A stretch of DNA of 64,000 nucleotides from Pedobacter sp. Leaf194 (GTDB lineage Bacteria; Bacteroidota; Bacteroidia; Sphingobacteriales; Sphingobacteriaceae), in the NCBI RefSeq assembly GCF_001423945.1, contig NZ_LMPU01000009.1, forward strand, positions 124,416 through 188,415. The letters run 5' to 3'. Below the pieces are notes generated by a model. The model was not told the DNA's origin and did not search any database. It was given only the letters and a program-made list of their open reading frames with translations. Below are positions 1 through 7,162 of this stretch, one piece after another. The translations under genes and the position numbers were made by a program. Numbering within the stretch: the stretch's first letter is position 1; each line of letters begins with the position of its first letter.

Positions 1-592
1 CGGATCCAACATCTTTCAACAATTGTAATTCGCCGGCGGCATCTAAAGAAGTTTCGATACCAATAACAACACCGGCTCTTGATGCCATCTTCCCAGCCAC
101 TTTTAACCGCTCAATTATTGGTTCCCGAAGCTGTGGATTTTGCACTAAATCTCCCTGAACACCCAGCGGAAGAAAGACAACCTTAACATTCATCGCTTCT
201 GCAGTGTCCAAACAATCCTGAACAATCTTTTTATAAGTTGGGCGTATAGCAAAAGATTGTGCATAAAAACCGGTCATAGCAAGGGAGCAAATTTCCAAAT
301 TCAACGCTTTTGCCTTGTTAAGGTATTCACGCCTAATTTCAGGGTCGGCAAGTTTATTATCAAAGGTTATTCTATCCCCTAAACCGCCCATATCAATCTC
401 GATACCATCAGCGCCAAGTTCACGTGCTAAAGGCAAAGCGCTGATTTTCTGGCGCTTCAAAATCATCAAATCGATTACAGCGACCTTATATCTATTTCTT
501 TTTTCAGCTGCCAAAAGCAGTTGATTGGGAAATAGAAGCGCTCCCGAAAGCAAAGCGATATTGGCTAGAAAAGTTCTTCTCTTGTACTCCAT
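1..592 (-). CDS. Sugar phosphate isomerase/epimerase (xylose isomerase-like TIM barrel), 3' part missing
   Basis: The first 197 codons are visible and the frame stays open to the left edge. The N-terminus MEYKRRTFLANIALLSGALL has a twin-arginine RRxFL motif (Arg5-Arg6) and a hydrophobic stretch, so Tat export is likely. The body reads as an AP-endonuclease-2/xylose-isomerase-like barrel (repeated pattern LGADGIEIDMGG, VVIGIETSLDAAGEL). It starts 3 bp after the stop of the esterase upstream, so it is the last visible gene of the long pectin operon. Such exported isomerase-like proteins are common in Bacteroidota sugar loci, usually with unknown substrate. The fold is fairly sure; the reaction is not known. 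Confidence 0.8.
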   Translation of the reverse strand, partial: MEYKRRTFLANIALLSGALLFPNQLLLAAEKRNRYKVAVIDLMILKRQKISALPLARELGADGIEIDMGGLGDRITFDNKLADPEIRREYLNKAKALNLEICSLAMTGFYAQSFAIRPTYKKIVQDCLDTAEAMNVKVVFLPLGVQGDLVQNPQLREPIIERLKVAGKMASRAGVVIGIETSLDAAGELQLLKDVGS

Positions 593-595
593 TGG

Positions 596-2182
596 CTATA
601 ACTTTTTTGACATTGATGGAAATAGCTTTTCCAAATTTTCAAAGCCCATCACTGCATTTTTTGGCAACCTTTCTCCTTTTTCACCAAAAACATACATTGC
701 GCTTTCCCGTTCTATGGTCACTTTACTTTCGTCATATTTTCCTGATTTATTCTTAACCGCATTTCCATTCAGCTTAAAGTTTTTAATTAAAAAATCGTAC
801 AATGCAATTCGTTTATTAATGCCAAAATCGTGTTTCTCTTCTGGTAGATGTACGTTTTCTACCTTGTTGGCAAGGCCATAAAAACCATACATTTTCTGGA
901 GATAAGGAAAATCATGTTCAGGCGTGTGTGCAGTCCAATCGCCTCCGTCCGAAACCAATAATTGTGGCCGTGGTGCAGCCATGGCTGCTAATTCGACGTT
1001 ATCTGTTCCGCCGCCGCATTGGTGAATCGGCATCCCGCTTTCGCAGGGGCAGCCGCCATAAAAGTATGATGACATGGCAACAACCGGCGCACTGAGTTTT
1101 ATTCTATCGTCTATGGCAGTCATTAAAATCGAATGGCTTCCTGCGCCAGAACCGCCACTGATTCCAATCCTGCTTGTATCTGTTTCCTTCAACGCGGAGA
1201 AATAATCCAAAATCCTGATTCCGCCAAGGGTTTGAACCGTTTGCGCTAAACTCCGGCGATGGTCTTCATATTTAAACTGTAGCATCGATTCGCCCCAAGC
1301 AAATAAATCATAGCTGAACGCCATTGCACCCATTCTTGCAATTGTTGCACAACGGATCTGACAATCGGGCCGGTAACGTTGCTTTTCCCAATGCCCGTCT
1401 GGACTTAAAACAAGTGGGATTTTGCCTTTTACATTCAATGGTTTGTATAGTGAACCGTTTATCCAAACGCCAGGCAAAATTTCTAAAGCTATATTTTCGA
1501 CGGAATAACCATCAAAAATTCTTTTCGCCGTAATAATTGGTTTTGAAGTTACTTTAGCAGGCAAAGGCGATAACATTAGCGCTTTGTACAGTTCAGGTTT
1601 AATTGCGGCTTTGCGCTTCTCCCAGCTGGCTTTATCGTGGTATTTTGTTGCTAAGTTGTCCAGATAAGCCCATCCATCCTCAACTTCCCATCGGTAATAT
1701 TCGTACTCTTTTAGCTTGTAAACGCCGGGTTTTTCTTTGTTTACTTTCATATCCAAAGGAGCAAGTACGTTGGCAAGCGTTTCATCAACATCTGCACGAA
1801 AACGCCAGTCGGCGTAGTTTACCCATTTATCTTTTACCTGAGGATCTGAATACTTAATCTGAATTTTGAAACGGGTTTGAATATCTTTCAGCACATCAAC
1901 AAGCGATTTTTTGTAGAGGTTATCAGTGTTTTGGGTTTGCGCTACGAGATTTGTGAAAAAAGCGAGTAAAACTATCAGCAAAGTAAACTTTCTAGAATTT
2001 CTTCGCAGTGCAGCGTCCAAAAGAGTGTAGGATGATGTCGAAAAAAGATGTCTGAGCACAAGATTTTTAGGTGTTGCAGCTTTTTGAAGCGGCAGCGAAA
2101 AAACCTTTGAAACCATTTCAAATAATTTATCCGTTACAGTCGAAACGACCATCTTAATCAATGAAAACGTATCTAATCTCAT
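596..2182 (-). CDS. Secreted alpha/beta-hydrolase esterase with N-terminal STN-like domain (candidate CE19-type pectin esterase)
   Basis: This 528-residue protein has a serine-esterase core: nucleophile Ser342 in GISGG, probable Asp415 in DGGDWT and His451 in EKHDFG. A cysteine-rich loop (Cys378, Cys380, Cys389) lies between nucleophile and acid. Residues about 89-157 look like an STN (secretin/TonB short N-terminal) domain, which is unusual in front of an esterase. The signal peptide starts only near residue 60 (RRNSRKFTLLIVLLAFF), so the first 54 residues may not be translated; a TTG at 2018-2020 would give a normal signal peptide. The long start overlaps the upstream stop as ATGA. In a rhamnogalacturonan II setting a pectin methyl- or acetylesterase (CE19-like, as BT1017) is the best guess; other acetyl esterases are possible. 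Confidence 0.7.
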   Translation of the reverse strand: MRLDTFSLIKMVVSTVTDKLFEMVSKVFSLPLQKAATPKNLVLRHLFSTSSYTLLDAALRRNSRKFTLLIVLLAFFTNLVAQTQNTDNLYKKSLVDVLKDIQTRFKIQIKYSDPQVKDKWVNYADWRFRADVDETLANVLAPLDMKVNKEKPGVYKLKEYEYYRWEVEDGWAYLDNLATKYHDKASWEKRKAAIKPELYKALMLSPLPAKVTSKPIITAKRIFDGYSVENIALEILPGVWINGSLYKPLNVKGKIPLVLSPDGHWEKQRYRPDCQIRCATIARMGAMAFSYDLFAWGESMLQFKYEDHRRSLAQTVQTLGGIRILDYFSALKETDTSRIGISGGSGAGSHSILMTAIDDRIKLSAPVVAMSSYFYGGCPCESGMPIHQCGGGTDNVELAAMAAPRPQLLVSDGGDWTAHTPEHDFPYLQKMYGFYGLANKVENVHLPEEKHDFGINKRIALYDFLIKNFKLNGNAVKNKSGKYDESKVTIERESAMYVFGEKGERLPKNAVMGFENLEKLFPSMSKKL

Positions 2183-3315
2183 GGCTCTTCGCTTTTTGTT
2201 TCGGTGATTACAGGCGCTTTATAACCTTTTAACTGCGGCCAAACGCCATTTTTTATTTTCTTCAATTTTAGCTTGGAGGGATCTACAACCACGTGTTTAA
2301 TTTTTTCCCTTCGCCACGTATAAATGAAATGAAGCATTCCATCAGCAGTTTGGATTACGGCCGGATAAGAATATTGACTAATCGGAGCGTCTTCTAATAT
2401 TAGTGCTGCATACCAGTTTTTTCCATCTTTCGAAACAGAAACGTTTAAAGGTGTTCTCGCACCTTTGGCTAAATCGCCTGGTGGCAATACGTGGTTGTAA
2501 ACCAAAACATGTCGTCCATCTTTCAGGGTTACGGCATCGGTGCCGGAGTTATTGTTTGGCAATGACGTTTTAGTTAAAGCCGACCAGGTTTCACCATTAT
2601 CTTCAGACCATGATTCTACAACTGCTCTGTTCGCTGTTCTGGCTAAAATTTGAAGCTTTCCATTTCCATGCTGCAAAATGCTTGGCTGAATGGCCTTAAT
2701 GCCGTTTTCTGGGAGCGGCCCAACCATGCGCCATGTTTTACCGTTATCTTTTGTAACCTCAAAATGAATTTTCCAACCGTCGCCTTCTTTACTTGAAGGC
2801 GCAAACAGATTTCCATTACTAAGTAAAACAGGTTTATTTTTAACCGGACCGATATAGCCGTCGGGTAGTTTTGTAGCCTCAGACCAGCTTATTCCGCCAT
2901 CCTTTGAGGTTTTCATCATGCCCCACCATTCAGATGGTTTAGGGCCAATTTTGTAGAAAAGCAATAAGTCTCCACCCGGAATCTGATAAAGCACAGGATT
3001 CCATGTCGGTAATCTTTTGCCAGCTGGCTGAATTCCGTCTGCTACTGAAACCGGGGCTAACCATTTGCCATTTACAAGGCGACTAATGTAAATTTCTACA
3101 TCAGGATTGCGTTCTTTTGTGCCTCCAAAAAAAGACGCCACTAAACCCGTGGGCGTTTCCGCAATTGTTGCAGAATGACAGGATGGGAAAGGCGCCTTAT
3201 CATACAAGAACTCCTGCGTTACAACACCATTTTGCCACTTTTCTACCTGCGCATTTGCGTTGATGGCAAATGCAAACACAACGATAGATGTGATGTATAT
3301 TTTTAATTTTAACAT
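2179..3315 (-). CDS. Sialidase-like BNR/Asp-box beta-propeller, secreted
   Basis: A signal peptide (ending near NANA|Q, residues 1-22) precedes a single beta-propeller domain of about 350 residues. At least four Asp-box-like turns are visible (SKDGGISW, TKDNGKTW, SEDNGETW, SKDGKNW). The canonical FRIP motif of GH33 sialidases is absent; the matching segment is GLVASFFGGTKERN, so classical sialidase activity is doubtful. Related BNR_2 proteins occur in many Bacteroidota and plants. Because rhamnogalacturonan II carries the sialic-acid-like acids Kdo and Dha, release of one of these is a reasonable inference, but it is not proven. It overlaps the next gene by 4 bp and lies 79 bp after the DUF3826 gene in the same operon. 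Confidence 0.65.
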   Translation of the reverse strand: MLKLKIYITSIVVFAFAINANAQVEKWQNGVVTQEFLYDKAPFPSCHSATIAETPTGLVASFFGGTKERNPDVEIYISRLVNGKWLAPVSVADGIQPAGKRLPTWNPVLYQIPGGDLLLFYKIGPKPSEWWGMMKTSKDGGISWSEATKLPDGYIGPVKNKPVLLSNGNLFAPSSKEGDGWKIHFEVTKDNGKTWRMVGPLPENGIKAIQPSILQHGNGKLQILARTANRAVVESWSEDNGETWSALTKTSLPNNNSGTDAVTLKDGRHVLVYNHVLPPGDLAKGARTPLNVSVSKDGKNWYAALILEDAPISQYSYPAVIQTADGMLHFIYTWRREKIKHVVVDPSKLKLKKIKNGVWPQLKGYKAPVITETKSEEP

Positions 3316-3394
3316 AATATCTTATTAATGAACTGTCTAATAAATCCGCTTCAAAAATTTCCCAGTTTTAGTCGCTCCAAATAACCAAAAAAGG

Positions 3395-4063
3395 CTACTG
3401 TTTCTGCTTAGCTGCTTTTTCTTCTTTAATTTTTTTAGTGTACGCACTATAAAGCGCTCTCCAATTGCGGCCATTGTTATTCAACATTTGTTCTGATTTA
3501 GTTTTGTAAATCTCGAAAATAGCCGAAATCTGTTTCATGTTTTTAAAATCGATTGCTTGCTCCCTGGCAATTTTTAAAAAGCCTAAAATCTTCATTTCTT
3601 CATCAGCAGTTAAATCAGGAACGATTGATTTATAACCTTTCATCGTAAACTCAACTTTACCAATGGTGTATTTATCTAAAATTATTTCAACCTGCTCCGG
3701 AGATAAATTCTGTTTCAAGGCATCCATCAAAGCTGCGTGAACATTTGAGGGAATGGCAGAATCGGCAATGATTTGCTTATCCAAATCATTTAGTTTGCTA
3801 CCCGTAACGGGATTTATTCCATCAGGAACTGTAGATGCCGGATGACTGTTATGCCAATCCCTTACAGCGGTTAAGTGAACCGCAATACTATTTTCCACCG
3901 CTGCTTTCTTCGCCGCATCTGTCAGATTTAATGCAGAAACCCATTCTTTTGCCTTATTTCGAATCTCTTCAGAAACTCCAACATCCTTAGTCTGGCTGAA
4001 CACATTTACTGTGGTTAGCATTAAAAAGAGAAGCATCAGTGGCTTTAAAAATATTTTCATCAT
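3395..4063 (-). CDS. DUF3826 family secreted protein (copy 1)
   Basis: A 222-residue protein with signal peptide (MMKIFLKPLMLLFLMLTTVNVFSQ). The rest is helical and charged with no catalytic motif, and ends in a Lys/Glu-rich tail. It matches the DUF3826 pattern by eye (segment YTIGKVEFTMKGYKSIVPDLTA and the EQAIDF helix). A paralogue lies at 28440-29111 in the same locus. DUF3826 proteins are typically found in Bacteroidota glycan loci; no function is established to my knowledge. A periplasmic helper or structural role is possible. The gene lies between GH78 and the sialidase-like gene, with a 154-bp upstream gap that contains a long hairpin. Confidence 0.75.
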   Translation of the reverse strand: MMKIFLKPLMLLFLMLTTVNVFSQTKDVGVSEEIRNKAKEWVSALNLTDAAKKAAVENSIAVHLTAVRDWHNSHPASTVPDGINPVTGSKLNDLDKQIIADSAIPSNVHAALMDALKQNLSPEQVEIILDKYTIGKVEFTMKGYKSIVPDLTADEEMKILGFLKIAREQAIDFKNMKQISAIFEIYKTKSEQMLNNNGRNWRALYSAYTKKIKEEKAAKQKQ

Positions 4064-4145
4064 TGTATTTTAATTATCGTTTGCTAAATTTTAATTTGCT
4101 TCGTTTCGGGGAGGATAATTATGTTCTTTTTCAGATTGAAGCCGG

Positions 4146-4173
4146 CAATCTTTTAAACAGTTTAAAAAGATTG
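4146..4173. repeat. Intercistronic hairpin between GH78 and DUF3826 genes
   Basis: The arms CAATCTTTTAAAC and GTTTAAAAAGATTG are inverted copies with one extra base, able to form a stem of about 12-13 bp with almost no loop. No T-tract follows on the minus strand, so it is not a classical terminator. It could set relative mRNA levels within the operon or be a protein-binding palindrome. Confidence 0.5.
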
Positions 4174-4217
4174 TTCAGTTTGGTTTTGCGTCCATTGCAA
4201 TAACAAACGTTTTCAAA

Positions 4218-6959
4218 CTACTTTCCTTCCACAATGAACGAGTAATCTCCCGAACCAAGCTCAAAAATCGCCCTGTTATCTTCCATTTTTATAAATTTTA
4301 TGTCCTTAATTGATTTTAGTTTCTCTGAAATCTCATTTTTGTTATGTGCGGGAACGTAAGCTAAAGCCCTTGTATTTGGCGGAATCGTGACCTTCCAGTT
4401 AAACGATTTTCCAGTTTTACTGTAGGCGCTTTTGACTAAACCATAAACCGAATTGTAGCTGGCATTTACTGAATTTAAACCGTTTATCATCTCAGGCTTC
4501 ATTATAATTTGTTTAAAGGCACCATGTTCGGACTTTATTCCGGCCAGATTTTCGTAATACCAGATTAGCAAATCGCCAAGCATCATGACGTGATTTTGCG
4601 AATTCATTTTTGGGTCGGCAGTGTTTCCATTCCATAATTCCCAAATTGTGGTGGCACCGTTTTCAACCATATAGCCCCAACTTGGGTAAGATTTTTTTGT
4701 GGCGATGGTATAGGCCAAATCAGGCCTGCCGTAATCGTTTAAGCAACGCATTAACCATTGGATACCTACCAGTCCATTACTTAGATGGCCCCCGTTTGTT
4801 ACCTCGACCGTATAAGTAATGTTCTTAAAAACTTTTTCAACTTTTTCCTTTGGAACCAAACCAAAATAGAGCGGAATAATATTGTCTGTTAATGCATTGG
4901 AGGCATAATAAGCTTTTTCGTCGTTATAATATTTTTGGTTGAAAGCATCTTTGATTTTTTCACCCAGCAACTCATAGCTTTTAACATCCTCCACATTACC
5001 AATTGCATTGCCAAACTGCATCATCAACCGGGTAAAATGATAATAATAAGCCGTTGAAATTAATTCTGAAGGATACTTTTTATCGGCACTTTTTCCTCTT
5101 CCAATTTCAATTGTTAGGGGTGGCATGCACCAATCGCCATAGCTATCTTTGGTTAAAATATAATCTTTCATATAGCGGTCTTGCATGTAAGCTAACCACT
5201 TTTTCATCGTCGGATAATTATCCCGAACGGCATTAATATCGCCGGTTTGCTTGTAAACCATTTCCGTTACCAAAAGCATGGCGCCGGGCCAGGTCATATT
5301 GTCGCTGTAATATCGCCAGAAAGCTGGCGCAACATCGGGGATGGCACCATCTTCTTTCTGCGAATTTCTGATGTCTTGCAGCCACTTGGTGTAGAACCTG
5401 CCATTGTCAAAAACGAAACTTTCGCCATAAGCAACCGCACCTCTGTCACCCAGCCATGGCATGCGCTCGTTACGTTGCGGACAATCGACCGGGATGCCTT
5501 TATAACTCCCGGCAATTCCCCACCACGCATTTTTGAAAATCTGATTGGTTAATGCATCCGATGTTTCAAACGTTCCGACGGTTTTAACATTATCATAAAT
5601 CATTTTTCCAACAAAATCATTTAGTGATGGCTGGTAAGCGTAGCCGGAAAGTTCCACATATCTAAAGCCACGGTATGCAAAAGTAGGCTCCCACGTTTCA
5701 GTCTCACCACCCTTCAAGGTGTACAAATCTGTACATTTTGCATTACGAAGGTTGGCGGTAAAAAGTTCGCCATTGGGTTGCAACGATTCGGCAAAGCGCA
5801 TCTTAATTTGCTTCCCTTTTAAACCCCTCACTTTAATTTGCAACCAGCCTACCATATTCTGACCCATATCCAGGATGTATCTGCCGCCTGACAGCTTGCT
5901 AACCGAGACTGGTTTCAAAGTTTTCATCACCCGCATATTTTCGTTCATTTGAGCCTCTATTACACCTGTAGGTTCCTGAACAAATTGGGCCTTTGTCCAT
6001 TTGCTGTCATCAAATCCACTTTTATTCCAATCAGTAAATTCTTTATTTGCATCATATTCTTCGCCATCATATTCATTGTTGGCTCTGATTGGTCCGTCGG
6101 TTGTGCCCTTCCAACTATCATCTGTATCAATGTTGGTGCTTGTTCCATCCGTGTAAACAATGTTTACGTTCAGCAGCATTTTTGGAAAACCAAAGGTTTT
6201 AATTTTATAAGGCTTTTCATTTTGGCGCATGGCGAAAAACCGGCCATTACCTAAAATTGTACCAATCGCATTTTTCCCATTTTGGATGTAGCTGGTAACA
6301 TCATAGGTATTGTACTTTACATTTTTTGTGAAATCCGTTGGCGATGGCGACAATACATCCTCCCCCACTTTTTTACCGTTGATAAAAAGCTCATATAAAC
6401 CTAAGCCGATAATGGATGCTGTAGCGGATTTAACCGTTTTCGTAGTTTGAAATTCCTTTCTGAAATAACGTGCCGAAAGCCGGGAATCGGTTTTGATGTT
6501 ATCCCACGGGAAAGCCCTGTCGAACCCAATCCAACCCTTAGGCCAATCTTTATAATACAGTAAACCCATCGAAAAATAGTTTGCTTTACACCACTCGCTC
6601 TCGCCGGCAGTTGTCCATACTTTAACTTTCCAATAAGCCTTCAATCTACTCTTAAGCGCTTTGCCATCGTAATTAACATAAATAGATTCTGCAGAACTTA
6701 CCTTTTTAGAGTCCCACAAATCGGCTTCGCCAGCATTTAGCTTTTCAGCAGATGATGAAACCAATACCTGATAGGCCGTTTGCATAACATTGCGTTCGCC
6801 TGAGCTAATTTGCCAGCCAAAACGCGGCTTTTGAACATCAATTCCTAAAGGATTTTCAAGCATTTCGCAGGTGGTATTTTGCAAGGAAACCTGCGCCGCC
6901 AACTTGGTAAATGTTAGCAGCCAAATGCTGATTATCAATATGTAGATTTTTATGTTCAT
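4218..6959 (-). CDS. Alpha-L-rhamnosidase, GH78
   Basis: A 913-residue secreted enzyme (signal peptide to about residue 22). It shows the Bac_rhamnosid layout: N-terminal Ig-like domain with LENPLGIDVQKPRFGW, a beta-sandwich with RYFRKEF and ELFINGKKVG, then the (alpha/alpha)6 catalytic barrel with CPQRNERMPWLGD, DIRNSQKEDGAIPDVAP and ENGATTIWELWNG, and a C-terminal beta domain. The GH78 acidic residues are within these motifs. It inverts and removes terminal alpha-L-rhamnose, a sugar present on rhamnogalacturonan I and several rhamnogalacturonan II side chains. It lies inside the operon, 203 bp downstream of the GH2 gene. Family call is firm, exact linkage unknown. Confidence 0.93.
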   Translation of the reverse strand: MNIKIYILIISIWLLTFTKLAAQVSLQNTTCEMLENPLGIDVQKPRFGWQISSGERNVMQTAYQVLVSSSAEKLNAGEADLWDSKKVSSAESIYVNYDGKALKSRLKAYWKVKVWTTAGESEWCKANYFSMGLLYYKDWPKGWIGFDRAFPWDNIKTDSRLSARYFRKEFQTTKTVKSATASIIGLGLYELFINGKKVGEDVLSPSPTDFTKNVKYNTYDVTSYIQNGKNAIGTILGNGRFFAMRQNEKPYKIKTFGFPKMLLNVNIVYTDGTSTNIDTDDSWKGTTDGPIRANNEYDGEEYDANKEFTDWNKSGFDDSKWTKAQFVQEPTGVIEAQMNENMRVMKTLKPVSVSKLSGGRYILDMGQNMVGWLQIKVRGLKGKQIKMRFAESLQPNGELFTANLRNAKCTDLYTLKGGETETWEPTFAYRGFRYVELSGYAYQPSLNDFVGKMIYDNVKTVGTFETSDALTNQIFKNAWWGIAGSYKGIPVDCPQRNERMPWLGDRGAVAYGESFVFDNGRFYTKWLQDIRNSQKEDGAIPDVAPAFWRYYSDNMTWPGAMLLVTEMVYKQTGDINAVRDNYPTMKKWLAYMQDRYMKDYILTKDSYGDWCMPPLTIEIGRGKSADKKYPSELISTAYYYHFTRLMMQFGNAIGNVEDVKSYELLGEKIKDAFNQKYYNDEKAYYASNALTDNIIPLYFGLVPKEKVEKVFKNITYTVEVTNGGHLSNGLVGIQWLMRCLNDYGRPDLAYTIATKKSYPSWGYMVENGATTIWELWNGNTADPKMNSQNHVMMLGDLLIWYYENLAGIKSEHGAFKQIIMKPEMINGLNSVNASYNSVYGLVKSAYSKTGKSFNWKVTIPPNTRALAYVPAHNKNEISEKLKSIKDIKFIKMEDNRAIFELGSGDYSFIVEGK

Positions 6960-7162
6960 TTCGTTTCGCAGTGATTAACAGGTTAAGTCAAACACTTTTT
7001 TTTCTTTTTTATCTTTCAATTATTGTCGCTGACTTCCCGGGGGCAACTATTAATTTAACTTACTTCCTTTGCCTACCCACTCATAAATTTCTGAGTGATT
7101 TGATTGAAGTATTCTTCTTCATCGTATAAATATTTACCGCTCTCCCATTATCATTTGCAGTT

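Noticed and set aside
2179..3315. Classical sialidase (GH33) call
   Set aside because: Asp-boxes are present but the FRIP motif is not seen; kept as sialidase-like propeller only.
7078..7097. Small hairpin CACTCA / TGAGTG between GH2 and GH78
   Set aside because: A 6-bp stem with an 8-base loop and no T-run is expected by chance in this much sequence; not called a terminator.
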